A stretch of DNA of 59,429 nucleotides from Ruminococcus flavefaciens (GTDB lineage Bacteria; Bacillota; Clostridia; Oscillospirales; Ruminococcaceae), in NCBI GenBank assembly GCA_902777125.1, contig CACYSQ010000021.1, forward strand, positions 1-59,429. Reading direction: 5' to 3'. Both the position numbers and the translations under genes were made by a program. Position 1 is the first letter of the stretch. Each line of letters begins with the position of its first letter. Below, piece by piece: positions 15,664 to 24,711 of the stretch. Under the pieces are notes generated by a model, which searched no databases, was not told the origin of the DNA, and saw nothing but the letters and a program-made list of their open reading frames with translations.

Positions 15664-16848
15664 TTGGGAATATTCAAGAAGAAAAACCAGCCTGTTGAGG
15701 AAGAAGTTAAGTCTCCTTCCGAAGACCTTAAACTGCTGATACTCGATAAGCTCAACGAAAAACTCAAGGGTATGCTCTACGATAACTGCATTATCATGCC
15801 GAAGGGCTTCTCCATTGACGTTCAGATCGGAAGAACTGACGAGAAAGACGATGTCAAGATCATTCAGGCTATATTCGTTGTAAAACATGACGATTTCGAC
15901 GAGCCCCTCATCGACCCTGTTGACGCTCAGGGCAAGTCCGATGAGGAGACCGCTCAGATGGCTGCCGATATCTTCTATGCAGGCGTTTGGCACCCCATCG
16001 AGCAGTCCATAAGCAAGAAAAATCCCGTGCATTTCTCTGTGGATTACCTCAGACAGCACTACGACTTCGATATGTACTGCCAGTCCGTTGTACGCATCGG
16101 CGTAAAGGACAAGAAGCCTGTCATGATAATGGCTTACATCAAAGACGAGATCGCTAAATACCTCGGCTCCAAGAAGTATTACTGGATAAGAGTTTACCTC
16201 GCTAAAATGGGCGAGAAGAAGATCATTGAGATCCGTGTGAACGGCTCCGTTTGTCCTGACCTCGGCAAGTTCTTCGAGGAGTACGTCAACTCTTGGGAGG
16301 ACGAAACCGGTTTCGTTTGCGAGAAGCAGTACGCTCTCTTCGTTCAGCGTGAGGACGACAAGTGTCCCTTCAACAAGCAGACCGTTATCGAGGCTGCAAG
16401 AGAGGCTATCGAGCGCATGACTAAGATCAAGAGCCGCGAGGATTACGAGGCTATGAGCAATAAGGTCGAGGAAATGACCGGCGATAAGAACCTCGCCGCT
16501 GAGATCAGGATATTCATTCCCGAGGTCTTCGCTAAGCTCACTCTCGGTTACAGGGAGGGCGACAGTCTCTTCCTCATGGAGGGCGAGGGCGATGACGTTT
16601 CACAGATCGAGTTCAAGAAAACTCAGCTCCGTTCATATTTCTACATTCAGCAGGCTGTGCTCGAATTCTTCAACAAGAAGCCTTCTCAGGAGGAGGTCAC
16701 AAACATCGTTGCCAACAGCGTTGCTTTCCGTGAGCTGAAAAAGGCTATGGAGCAGGCAAAGGAGCACGGTCAGGAGATACAGCCCTCCGATCTGTATGTT
16801 CCCGGTACATCGTATAAGATCAATTCCGATAACTATAAGGTATGGTAA
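15664..16848 (+). CDS. Conserved protein of unknown function, probable TTG start
   Basis: 394 residues from TTG 15664, chosen because AAGGAG (15648-15653) ends 10 nt before it. The ATG at 15655 is only 1 nt from the same AAGGAG. The protein is soluble, charged and Lys/Glu-rich, with no signal peptide or membrane helix. It starts with a basic IFKKKNQPVEEE segment and contains an alternating alpha/beta central part (VDVQIG-like strands, YYWIRVYLAKMGEKKIIEIR). I do not recognise the family. Codon use is of the highly expressed type (GAG, AAG, CTC rich), like rpsB and tsf, so it may be abundant. Confidence 0.8.
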   Translation: MGIFKKKNQPVEEEVKSPSEDLKLLILDKLNEKLKGMLYDNCIIMPKGFSIDVQIGRTDEKDDVKIIQAIFVVKHDDFDEPLIDPVDAQGKSDEETAQMAADIFYAGVWHPIEQSISKKNPVHFSVDYLRQHYDFDMYCQSVVRIGVKDKKPVMIMAYIKDEIAKYLGSKKYYWIRVYLAKMGEKKIIEIRVNGSVCPDLGKFFEEYVNSWEDETGFVCEKQYALFVQREDDKCPFNKQTVIEAAREAIERMTKIKSREDYEAMSNKVEEMTGDKNLAAEIRIFIPEVFAKLTLGYREGDSLFLMEGEGDDVSQIEFKKTQLRSYFYIQQAVLEFFNKKPSQEEVTNIVANSVAFRELKKAMEQAKEHGQEIQPSDLYVPGTSYKINSDNYKVW

Positions 16849-16870
16849 GATACTGACTGTATATATACTG

Positions 16871-16898
16871 AAAGCCTCACATTATGTGGGGCTTTTTG
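16871..16898 (+). terminator. Terminator of the 394-residue protein gene
   Basis: AAAGCCTCACA pairs with TGTGGGGCTTT (one G-T), TTA loop, T5. Confidence 0.88.
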
Positions 16899-16982
16899 TG
16901 TATGAGAAATAGCGTGATCTCAGCGTTCACTTGTATATTCAGATAATTCGACAGGGGACTGCATTTTATATGACAAAAAGGA

Positions 16983-17011
16983 TTGACAATATCACTCTCA
17001 GGTGGTATAAT
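16983..17011 (+). promoter_or_regulatory. Promoter of tRNA-Arg
   Basis: TTGACA (16983-16988), 17-bp spacer, TATAAT (17006-17011), 51 bp before the mature tRNA. Confidence 0.85.
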
Positions 17012-17061
17012 TAATAATGCAGTAAGAAGTATTCCGCCGGTTGACGGGATACCTTATTTAT

Positions 17062-17136
17062 GCGCCTGTAGCTCAGTGGATAGAGCAGCGGCCTCCGACG
17101 CCGTGTGCACTGGTTCGACTCCAGTCAGGCGTACCA
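17062..17136 (+). tRNA. tRNA-Arg (anticodon CCG), CCA encoded
   Basis: Acceptor GCGCCTG / CAGGCGT, D arm GCTCAGTGGATAGAGC, anticodon loop CTCCGAC giving CCG, T arm CTGG-TTCGACT-CCAG, discriminator A and encoded CCA (17134-17136). It marks the left edge of an accessory island (17140-26400) and may have been the integration target. Confidence 0.95.
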
Positions 17137-17170
17137 TATCGTCATGACTAAATGTATGACAATGCAGAAA

Positions 17171-17194
17171 AAGCCCGAAATATCGGGCTTTTTT
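17171..17194 (+). terminator. Terminator of tRNA-Arg
   Basis: AAGCCCGA / TCGGGCTT stem, AATA loop, T6. Confidence 0.9.
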
Positions 17195-17332
17195 GCTGCC
17201 CGAATTTCAGAAAAGTTATTGAAAAAATGAGAGATGACATTGGGGAGTTTTAAGGCTTTTTAGGGAGTTGAACCCCCACAAAGGCAATATCAGTACGTCT
17301 CAACGGTCGATATACAGGCAAATCCCACTTTT
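17195..17332. other. Non-coding AT-rich spacer at the island's left edge
   Basis: No convincing gene in any frame. GGGAGTTGAACCCCC near 17265 resembles a tRNA T-arm in isolation and could be a relic of integration, but this is weak. The covarying repeat starts at 17333. Confidence 0.4.
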
Positions 17333-17438
17333 TTCAAACAAAAATAGTACACAAAATTTCCGACTGGGTTTTAGTGGTTTTCACGAAATGTGAAAACACT
17401 GGAATCGAGTCCTTTTTTCTTCGAAAACAAATGATAGT
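17333..17438 (+). repeat. Island repeat, copy 1, with conserved hairpin
   Basis: About 100 bp shared, in the same orientation, with 24712-24815. The core hairpin is AGTG-g-TTTTCAC / GTGAAAA-CACT (17373-17400) with a GAAAT loop, followed by ATCGAGTCC and a T-rich tract. Differences between the copies keep the stem intact (see copy 2). It lies just upstream of the Cthe_2159-like remnant. Confidence 0.7.
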
Positions 17439-17519
17439 GTTGCTGTCAGCGTTTTATGGAATTGTCAAGAAATGTGCAGTCATAAAATACCCAAAATCTG
17501 AGATACACGACCGTCAGCT

Positions 17520-18130
17520 CCCGGCGGTCACGGAGGTCAGGGCGTTTCAGGCGGTCCAGGCAGACCTGGAGGTCAGGGCGGATCCGGAGAGGAAAGTGGT
17601 CACGACCTTGGACTTGATTTCAGCTGCAAGGGTATAAAAGCAGGTTACAGCGATGCTTCGATCGATGGTGACATTGAAATAAACGGTGGAACGATCATTC
17701 TCGATACCACAGATGACGCTGTACACTGCGGCGGTACGCTCAATATCAGCGGCGGTGAGATAACAGTTTCAACTGCTGATGATGCGCTTCACTGCGACAA
17801 ATATCTCAATATAAATGACGGCACGGTTTAAGGTCGAAAAAAGCTATGAGGGCATCGAAGCTATGCAGATCCGTATGATAAACGGCGATGTCACGGTTTA
17901 CTCTGAGGACGATCCTGTTAATGCAGGTGAAAAGGGCGTGAAAAACCAGGTAGATGTTGCCAATGACAACTGTATCGTTCAGATCGACGGAGGAACCCTT
18001 CACATATATGTTACCAATGAGCGTGAGGACGATGGTATCGACTCAAACGGTTCCATTGTCATAAACGGAGGAAACATCTATGCAGAAGGCTCTGTTAGCG
18101 GCCCTGATTCGGCGCTTGATACTTTCCGCT
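17520..18130 (+). pseudogene. Frameshifted, truncated Cthe_2159-like beta-helix protein
   Basis: A Gly-rich stretch (GGQGGSGEESGHD type, from about 17530) leads into repeats typical of the Cthe_2159 carbohydrate-binding beta-helix family: IEINGGTIILDTTDDAVHC, LNISGGEITVSTADDALHC, then VQIDGGTLHIYV and SIVINGGNIYAEGS. The frame changes at about 17828: GGCACGGTTTAAGG gives a stop, whereas skipping one T restores the KVEKSYEGIEAMQ continuation. The signal peptide at the 5' end and the 3' end (after about 18130) are missing. Homologs are calcium- and pectin-binding cell-surface proteins; this copy is dead. Confidence 0.75.
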
Positions 18131-18257
18131 CAGAACAGGGTGCTAAAGATTTCCTGTTGTTGAAGTCTCTGACCTCTACCGCCGCAAATGCTGAATTCAC
18201 TGCGTTCGATGCACTGCATTCTTTGTTTCAAGGACAGTTGGCTTGGAGGACTGAATA

Positions 18258-18553
18258 GTAACAAGACCGGAAAGAATTTGTGGAGTGCGAAGCATCCAGA
18301 CGTTTTTCAAAGAAAGCAGAAGCTGTACAATGACTGGCTGAAGAAGGAAACGCTGATGATCTTTTATCAGATTCTTCTGGATGTACACGAGTGGTTTATT
18401 CCCTACCAGGTGGAGTTTCAATTTTTGAAGCTGCGGAACATGACTACCCGATGGGGCAGTTGCCAACCGAAACAGTGTACGATCACGCTGAACAAGCGTC
18501 TGATCGAGGCGCCGAAAAACTGCATTGAATATGTCGTTTTCCATGAGCTATGA
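18258..18553 (+). pseudogene. Truncated YgjP/DUF45-like metallopeptidase
   Basis: The frame ends NMTTRWGSCQPKQCTITLNK, RLIEAPKNCIEYVVFHEL, then a stop. This is the RWGSC...IxLNxRLxxxP...VxxHEL signature of the YgjP family. The zinc-binding second His (HxxxH) and everything after HEL are missing, so it is inactive. The 5' end is fused to unrelated sequence following the Cthe_2159 remnant, and no proper start is visible. Confidence 0.7.
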
Positions 18554-18760
18554 AAACGAGATTGGAGTAAAAATAAATAAGCGAACACAAGACAGATGTA
18601 ATGGAAGGCAGTTCAGAATATGGCTTTCGCGCAGGTCTGTTTCACCGCCGATGTATTACAATCTGTACTTGAAGCCGGTTCTTATCCATTCCGCAATCGT
18701 CATAAAGCACAATATTCTGATGCGTTTATGTGTGATTTCATAGAATCTTTATCATAAGTA
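18554..18760. other. Gene-fragment spacer
   Basis: No intact gene. One plus-strand frame (about 18605-18757) reads protein-like, including VLEAGSYPFRNRHKAQYSDA and a stop after FIESLS. It has no start and no family I can name, so it is probably another remnant tail. Confidence 0.35.
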
Positions 18761-18789
18761 TTGAAAATGTGTTCACATTTGTGTATAAT
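18761..18789 (+). promoter_or_regulatory. Promoter with built-in palindromic operator for the LPXTG protein
   Basis: TTGAAA (18761-18766), 17-bp spacer, TATAAT (18784-18789). The spacer contains the perfect dyad AAATGTGTTCACATTT (18765-18780), the typical place and shape of a repressor operator. Confidence 0.7.
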
Positions 18790-18871
18790 TATGTTATATA
18801 AAACCGCGCACTATACAATCAGACGATGAAAAATGACGTTGGCTACTAAACACAAGTTAGGGGGAATTGAT

Positions 18872-21800
18872 ATGAATCACCTGTGGAAGAAAAACGCAGC
18901 CTTTGCGCTCGCCCTTGCACTGACCGTATGTACGGTATCTCCGAATGCATCCGGTTTTCTGACTGCTGCAGCGGAAATGCCGGATGCGGTTTCTCTGCCG
19001 TCTGAAGCATCCGCAGAAGGAACTGGTGAAAATACGTCTGTTGAAAGTATAACAGATATTTCCGATGCCGTCGTCAAATTAGACGCGGATAATAAAGTCG
19101 CTGCGGTCAAGATCAACGGGGAAAACAAGGATCCCGGTCTGTTTGACATCCGGTATGGCTCATCTTACGATACAGCAGGCGAGGAGGTACCGACAAAGCA
19201 TGGATTGTACCGGGCTTATGTCACCGGCAAGGAGGGCTCCGGCTATACCGGCATGGCGGTAAGCAGGGATTTTTCGATCAGCTTTTACAGCGAAGAATAT
19301 GATATCAACTTCATGACGGCGTGGATCTCTACAGACAGTCTTCCGGAGAAGTATGGTCAATATTACCTGACGGAGGATATCGTACTGGATGAGGCAGATG
19401 TCGGCACGTTCCCGGAGGAGATATGCATCTATCTGAACGATCATAGCATCACATATACCGGCGAGGGTCCGTTGATGACACTGACGGAATCGTTCTGCTA
19501 TCCCATCATTGTTGGCGGTCCTTCCACGGAAGGCAATGCGAATAAGATCAGAATCACCAATCCTGGCGGACGGCTGGTTGATGTGACAGGATCCTATGTG
19601 CTCCTGGATCTTTGTGGGGTTACAGTCGAGGCAGCCGGAGAGACAGCCAGGCTTTCCGGCAATCAATCTTCCAGAGTTTCCCTGTATGGTGGAAGCCGTA
19701 TTATCAGCACGGATCCGGATTCTGATGCCTGGGCCATTTCTACGGAAAACTCCGGCTATGTGTCTTTGGATGGCGGAACGATCACGGGATACAAAAATGC
19801 AGTTTCTGCCTGCAGCGATTGGGTAAGTATCTCTGTGAGTGGTGATTCTGTCATAGACGGCACGATCCGGCTGAACAGCACCGAAGTTGAGAGCGTGATC
19901 TATTTCTCGAATAACGCATTACTAAGCGGTGATCATATCATTGATCTCGTAAAATGGGATGAAGAAAAGGGATGGGTATCCAATCCGCCCGGAACAGGGC
20001 TTTCCTATGCATTCACATACGGAAATACGGATTCTGAATTCACCCTTTCTGAGGCGCTTTCCGGTTATGAACTGGTGAAGAACAGCGGCGGCAGATGGCT
20101 TGCTTCCTCCCCGGACAGGGATATTCATGCAGGAACAAAATGGCTGATTGGCGAGCCCTGTGACCTCGGACTGTATTATTATATCGCCGATGACCTGACA
20201 GGAGAGCCGCTGCTGTGCTGTGGTGAGACCACAACTGTCGAAAAACCGGAATACATCGGGGAAGATGGGGCATGGAAATTTCCGGGCATCTTCTATTTCC
20301 TGAATCAGGAAACCGGAAAGTATGCGCTCCGATACATCCGTATCGCCGGAACACCCGACCAGATACCAACCGGATTTGAGATCACCGGCGGCTCCGGCAC
20401 CCAGGAGGATCCATTCACCTTTGGTTTAGTGCTGGATGACAGGATCCCGCTGAACAATGCCGAGATCACGCTGGATCCTGCACATCACGTTACATCTGTC
20501 ACACTCGATGGCAAGACAGTAGATCCGTCTGCGTATGAGGTCACCTACGGAACTGATCCGAAGCATATGCAGGCAGACTGTCCGACAGCGCCGGGTACGT
20601 TCTACGCATTTGTTACGGCAAAGCCGGACAACGAGACCTATGCCGGCAGTGCAGCGAGTGAAGCGTTCTCTGTTTTCTATGATCTTTCGGAGGCAGCGGT
20701 CAGCATCAATCCCCTCGCCGCAAGAGCAGAAGTGACCATAAACGGTATGGAGGTATCCGAGGAGGACTATGTTCTGACATTCGGAACGGAAAAGGATCCT
20801 GCTAAGGCTTCTGCGGAGCTTTCCACAGAACCGGGCGAGTACTACGCCTTCATCACACCTGTGGAGAATTCTGATAAATACACGGGCACGAAGATCACTG
20901 CATTCACAATGCCGGAGCTTGTGACCTATACCTATTATCTGTATGACGAAAGCAGCAAAAACTGGGCAAGCGCAACGGTTGATATTTTCGAAGTGACGGA
21001 GAGCGGCGATGTCTGGGTGAATGAATTTGGATATCAGGAGGGGGATGAACCGGGAGGCTCTCTGTTCCTGGAGAGAGGAAAGACCTACCGCTTTATCTGG
21101 CGTAAGGGAGCCTATAAATTGGGTGCTTCCCTGAAGATCTGGAATCAATTCGGAAGATTGATCAACGCGAGAGATATTTATTATAATGATAACGAATTCA
21201 TTGCCGAGGTCACCGTTCCGATGCAGGATGTGTTGGGTGATCTTTCCGGTGCTGAGATCACCATGTACGAGGATTCAGCGCTGGTTTCCAGTGTGGTGCT
21301 TGACGGTAAGCAGCTCGAGCAGTACAGGGATTATGATGTCACTTACAAGTCCGGCGATACCGTGACCGAAACACCGCCTGTTGCACCCGGAGATTACACG
21401 GTCATTCTGACGGGCATCCACGAATACAAGGGCAGCATCGAACAGCCGCTCACCCTCAGCACGCACCATAAGCGTTACAATTTTGAATCCGGTACAGATG
21501 GATGGACATTCATTGATTTTGACCATGATGGCATTGGCTGGATGCATGGGTCGGAATGGAAGGGGATCGAAACCTATCCCGCAGAAATGGAAGATGTCAC
21601 TATTCATTCTGTCCCGTATGAATCTTTTATTGTTTCTGAAAGCTTCCGCAGTGGATCCGACTTGATCGTAGCGGATAACTGGGCTGTCTCTCCGGCAGGT
21701 GTGGTTGTTTCAGAAGGGAAGGCAGAACTGAGCCTGTGGGCAAGATCTATGTATAGTGAGATGCCGGATCATTTCCAGATCTATGCAGCGAAAACAAGTG

Positions 21801-22507
21801 ATGCAGATTGCGATCTCTTTGATCCTGCCGAATGGACAGCCGTATCTGAGGTCATTGAGGCTCCGAAAGAGTATACGAGGTTTACAGTGGATCTCAGTGC
21901 GTTTGCGGGTGAAGAGATCTATATTGCGATCCGGCACCATGATACTTATAACTATTCACTGATGATCGACGATATCCAGCTGCCGTTCGATCAGGCTGCT
22001 TCTGACAAGGCGACAGCGGACAAGGTAGCTGCAATGATCGAATCAATCGGCGATATCACCAAGACACCGGAATGTGAGCAGACTGTCCGGTCTGTACGGG
22101 AAGCCTATGATCTTCTGACAGAAGCACAGAAAAATCTCGTATATAATTATACTGATCTTTTGGATGCAGAGGCAGAGCTGACGTATTTTGCACCGGTGGA
22201 TGCGCTGTGCGAAATGGCAATCAAGGATTATGAGGTTCAGAACGGAATAACTCCTGCAAATGCGGAAGCTAAGAAAAATGCTGACGGTACACTTTCAATC
22301 AAACTTATCGATGAAAACGGCAAGTTAATTGACACCTACAAGATTGATCCTGTTACCGCAACCGGAATTGACACTGACAAAACAAATGTTAATCTTCCGC
22401 AGACAGGTATGTCGGGATTCCATAAGGTGTTCGCTGCACTGGCAGCTCTCATGGGTATCACGGGCGTAGGTCTTGTAAAAAAGAGCAGAAAAGAAGATGA
22501 AGAATAA
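18872..22507 (+). CDS. Large LPXTG cell-wall-anchored surface protein
   Basis: The start is ATG 18872, preceded by TTAGGGGG. 1211 residues. Signal peptide about 1-35. A region at about 150-330 has short beta-helix-like repeats (LDGGTITGYKNAVSACSDW). Several ~80-residue modules of the VTYGTD...APGTFYAFVT type follow. A jelly-roll of the choice-of-anchor J type occurs at about 870-1035 (FESGTDGWTFIDFDHDGIGW, SLMIDDIQL). Then come a helical stretch and a C-terminal sorting signal: LPQTG, a hydrophobic helix and KKSRKEDEE. The protein should be linked to peptidoglycan by a sortase; the adjacent sortase gene is broken. Codon choice (more GGA, ATC, CCG, less CTC) differs from neighbouring core genes, which suggests transfer. 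Ligand unknown. Confidence 0.88.
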   Translation: MNHLWKKNAAFALALALTVCTVSPNASGFLTAAAEMPDAVSLPSEASAEGTGENTSVESITDISDAVVKLDADNKVAAVKINGENKDPGLFDIRYGSSYDTAGEEVPTKHGLYRAYVTGKEGSGYTGMAVSRDFSISFYSEEYDINFMTAWISTDSLPEKYGQYYLTEDIVLDEADVGTFPEEICIYLNDHSITYTGEGPLMTLTESFCYPIIVGGPSTEGNANKIRITNPGGRLVDVTGSYVLLDLCGVTVEAAGETARLSGNQSSRVSLYGGSRIISTDPDSDAWAISTENSGYVSLDGGTITGYKNAVSACSDWVSISVSGDSVIDGTIRLNSTEVESVIYFSNNALLSGDHIIDLVKWDEEKGWVSNPPGTGLSYAFTYGNTDSEFTLSEALSGYELVKNSGGRWLASSPDRDIHAGTKWLIGEPCDLGLYYYIADDLTGEPLLCCGETTTVEKPEYIGEDGAWKFPGIFYFLNQETGKYALRYIRIAGTPDQIPTGFEITGGSGTQEDPFTFGLVLDDRIPLNNAEITLDPAHHVTSVTLDGKTVDPSAYEVTYGTDPKHMQADCPTAPGTFYAFVTAKPDNETYAGSAASEAFSVFYDLSEAAVSINPLAARAEVTINGMEVSEEDYVLTFGTEKDPAKASAELSTEPGEYYAFITPVENSDKYTGTKITAFTMPELVTYTYYLYDESSKNWASATVDIFEVTESGDVWVNEFGYQEGDEPGGSLFLERGKTYRFIWRKGAYKLGASLKIWNQFGRLINARDIYYNDNEFIAEVTVPMQDVLGDLSGAEITMYEDSALVSSVVLDGKQLEQYRDYDVTYKSGDTVTETPPVAPGDYTVILTGIHEYKGSIEQPLTLSTHHKRYNFESGTDGWTFIDFDHDGIGWMHGSEWKGIETYPAEMEDVTIHSVPYESFIVSESFRSGSDLIVADNWAVSPAGVVVSEGKAELSLWARSMYSEMPDHFQIYAAKTSDADCDLFDPAEWTAVSEVIEAPKEYTRFTVDLSAFAGEEIYIAIRHHDTYNYSLMIDDIQLPFDQAASDKATADKVAAMIESIGDITKTPECEQTVRSVREAYDLLTEAQKNLVYNYTDLLDAEAELTYFAPVDALCEMAIKDYEVQNGITPANAEAKKNADGTLSIKLIDENGKLIDTYKIDPVTATGIDTDKTNVNLPQTGMSGFHKVFAALAALMGITGVGLVKKSRKEDEE

Positions 22508-22569
22508 CTAACGCTGAGAGCGTCGCTCATAGAAGATGAAGAATAACTAACGCTGAGAGCGTCGCTCAT
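22492..22569 (+). repeat. 39-bp perfect tandem duplication over the LPXTG stop codon
   Basis: 22492-22530 and 22531-22569 are identical. The unit holds the last codons and stop of the LPXTG gene plus AACGCTGAGAGCGTCGCTCAT. The second unit's TGAGAGCG can pair with CGCTCTCA at 22576-22583. The duplication looks recent because no base differs. Confidence 0.9.
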
Positions 22570-22601
22570 AGGGCGGCGCTCTCAACTTTATCAGGTGCAG
22601 T

Positions 22602-23111
22602 ATGGAGAAGAAAAAGAAGCAAAAGCTGATGCGTATCATTGGTATTATCATGATCGTATGCAGTATCGGTATTCTCTCGTTCTACGGATACAGAAAAATC
22701 AGCAGAGAGCTATATCTCCGCAAACTGCTGAATGACAATATCAATTTCGAGATTCCTCGGCTGAATATCAAAGTGCCTGTGCTTGAGGGTACGGGTTCAA
22801 AACAGCTTCAAGTCTCAGCAGGACACTTTGAGGGTACTGGCGCACTCGGTAAAGGCAATTTTTGCATCTGCGGTCATAACAGCACGATATATGCAGAAAT
22901 CTTCAACGACCTTGACCAGATACAGATTGGCGATTAGATGTATCTCGTTGATAACGATGCAAACAGGACAAAAAACTTATACATCGTGACGGAATACAAA
23001 ACTGTTGAGCCGAATCAGGTCGAGGTTCTCAATGATTACGGTGATAACAGGCTCACAGTGATCTCCTGCACCGATGACGGAAAACAGCGGCAAGTAGTTT
23101 CGGCATACTGA
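22602..23111 (+). pseudogene. Sortase interrupted by an in-frame amber codon
   Basis: A single frame of 169 codons encodes a class B/D-like sortase: basic N-terminus, one membrane helix (about 9-28), FEIPRLNIKVPVLEG, catalytic His92 in ICGHNS, catalytic Cys156 in LTVISCTDD and a likely Arg near 163. The frame is broken only by TAG at 22935-22937 (codon 112), where homologs carry a residue in the GDxIYL strand. Translation stopping there lacks the Cys. An ATG follows TAG directly, so reinitiation could give a C-terminal half. It sits 94 nt after the LPXTG gene, its probable substrate. Either a recent nonsense mutation, readthrough, or a sequence error. Confidence 0.85.
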
Positions 23112-23124
23112 AAGAATAAAATAC

Positions 23125-23160
23125 AAGGCACTCTGAATCGTTCGGAGTGCCTTCCCTTTT
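23125..23160 (+). terminator. Terminator after the sortase remnant
   Basis: AAGGCACTC (23125-23133) pairs with GAGTGCCTT (23145-23153), with a further GAA/TTC inside, then CCCTTTTTT. Confidence 0.85.
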
Positions 23161-23161
23161 T

Positions 23162-23281
23162 TCAGAGGATCGCTTTCCCCATAATCATCATAAACAGCTC
23201 TGAGAGGCATTTCCGTTCGTCGCAGGGCATAGCAAGGGCGAGCTGCCGTAACAACTCGCCCTGCTGATCATTCACCTTCAT
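23162..23281 (-). CDS. Possible 39-residue small protein or remnant
   Basis: The minus frame from ATG 23281 reads MKVNDQQGELLRQLALAMPC and continues to a stop at 23162 with SELFMMIMGKAIL. The composition is protein-like and the frame stays open upstream without a start, so it may be the tail of a lost gene. Not recognised. It shares its end with the sortase terminator. Confidence 0.3.
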   Translation of the reverse strand: MKVNDQQGELLRQLALAMPCDERKCLSELFMMIMGKAIL

Positions 23282-23313
23282 CACTGCACTCGTCAAGCCC
23301 GTGCGTGAGCTGA

Positions 23314-23826
23314 ATGTATAAACACTCTCCCTCACTCCATGAAGATAAGCTGTATAAAGCGATACTGTCTGCCATTAATGAATATTATGACTGCGGCGAT
23401 AACATAAAGGAACTGTTGAAAAGCAATATTGAGCAAGCTCTCGCAGGAGTGAGCATCAAGGAAACAAAGGAAATCCAGAGAAGGCTCCGGGAGATTGATG
23501 ATGCTCGAAATGATTACATAACACTAATAGCGTCTGGTACTATGGACGAAGAAACTCTGGATGAACAATTCCAGAAACTCTATACCGAGGAACAGGAACT
23601 CAACTCTCGATTGAAAGCTCTGGAAGATAAAAATAGTATCGACAATAACAAGAGAGATCAGATAATTCAAGCACTTCAAAGTATAGAGAATAACTCCTGC
23701 GAGCTGGCGGAATACAATGATATGCTCGTCAGAAAGCTGATAGAGTGCATAAAGGTCAAAAGCAAGACAGAAATAACGGTAATCTTCAAAGGCGGAATAG
23801 AGACTATGGTTACTGTAGAAAAATGA
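23314..23826 (+). pseudogene. Serine recombinase C-terminal remnant
   Basis: 170 codons without a catalytic domain. It begins at YKHSPSLHEDKLYKAILSAI, the segment that follows the zinc ribbon in large serine recombinases. A coiled-coil (KEIQRRLREIDDARNDYITL) and the terminal strand VKSKTEITVIFKGGIE follow. The N-terminal resolvase domain with its Ser nucleophile is absent. It is different in sequence from the remnant at 1298-1759, so the window holds traces of at least two separate elements. Confidence 0.8.
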
Positions 23827-23830
23827 AGTG

Positions 23831-23875
23831 AGTTTGCATATGAATCGATTGAATGATTCATATGCAAGCTTTTTC
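23831..23875 (+). terminator. Strong terminator after the recombinase remnant
   Basis: TTGCATATGAATC (23834-23846) pairs perfectly with 23855-23867; the helix can extend three more pairs, and T5 follows. Confidence 0.9.
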
Positions 23876-23889
23876 TGTTTACAAATGTA

Positions 23890-23918
23890 TTGACGAAAGC
23901 CAATATCTGTGATATAAT
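23890..23918 (+). promoter_or_regulatory. Orphan promoter pointing into the RecQ remnant
   Basis: TTGACG, 17-bp spacer, TATAAT, antisense to the recQ fragment. No plus-strand gene follows, so its former target is probably lost. Confidence 0.5.
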
Positions 23919-24029
23919 ATATACATAAGGAAAATTGAGTCAATCCCAAATTCTGTGTAAACGAAAAATAGTGCAATAAAAGAGTATATGATGAGACCGA
24001 TTGTGAAAGCAGTCGGTCTTATCTGCATA

Positions 24030-24547
24030 GCCGTGAATGCGCTAATTACAGGACGCTGCGGAAGTCTTCCGATAAATTCTGCGATACGCAGATAGCTCGG
24101 ACGGAAGTCCTGTCCCCATTGTGAAACGCAGTGTGCTTCATCAACGGTGACCATTGATATAATTAACGATGAAACAAGACGTTCCATTTCAGAAGTTCCA
24201 AGTCTTTCAGGAGCAACATATATCAGTCTGAATTCGCCGCGTATGGCACGGCGCATAGTTTCGGCGTATTCCTCCTGTGTCAGGGAGCTGTTTATGCAGG
24301 CGGCACTTATGCCCGAAGATATCAGCGCGTTGACCTGATCCTTCATCAGGGATATGAGCGGGGAAATAACGATAGTTGTCCCGTTCATCATAAGCGCCGG
24401 GACCTGATAGCATACGGATTTGCCTGCACCTATAGGCATAATGCCGAGAACATCTCTGCCGCTCAAAATATGGTCGATGAGCGCTTCCTGACCTCTGCGA
24501 AAACTCTTATGGCCAAAGTATTCTTTTAATATAGAAAGTTTGTCCAT
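24030..24547 (-). pseudogene. RecQ-type helicase, N-terminal fragment
   Basis: From ATG 24547 the sequence is clearly RecQ: FGHKSFRRGQEALIDHILSG (Q motif region), GIMPIGAGKSVCYQVPAL (motif I; usual GTGKS reads GAGKS), VISPLISLMKDQV, YVAPERL, and VDEAHCVSQWGQDFRPSYL (motif II). It continues to PVISAFTA, then loses similarity at about 24030 and runs to a stop at 23879 in unrelated sequence. Motifs IV-VI, the zinc-binding and winged-helix domains are missing. No helicase activity is expected. Confidence 0.85.
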
Positions 24548-24711
24548 CAGCTTTTGCTCCTTGTAATGGTGATTTATTCTATTATATCATTTATCCGATA
24601 GAAATGCAATGATTGTGGTATGATAAGTCATTTTCACGCCGTTCAGAACTGTAACAGTGATGTTTTTCACGCTGACGCTCGCAAGCTCGCTCCGTCTTTT
24701 CATGTCGGACT
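24548..24711. other. Short non-coding spacer
   Basis: No gene. It contains the presumed recQ upstream region and a GC-rich segment (GACGCTCGCAAGCTCGCTCC, 24673-24692) that can form a weak hairpin. Confidence 0.35.

Noticed and set aside
17255-17280. T-arm-like GGGAGTTGAACCCCC downstream of tRNA-Arg as an att remnant
   Set aside because: It does not match the tRNA-Arg T arm and its outer pairs fail, so it is probably coincidental.
23930-23975. Possible insertion-sequence end near CAATCCCAAATTCTGTGTAA
   Set aside because: Resembles terminal sequences of some transposons, but no second end, transposase or target duplication is visible here.
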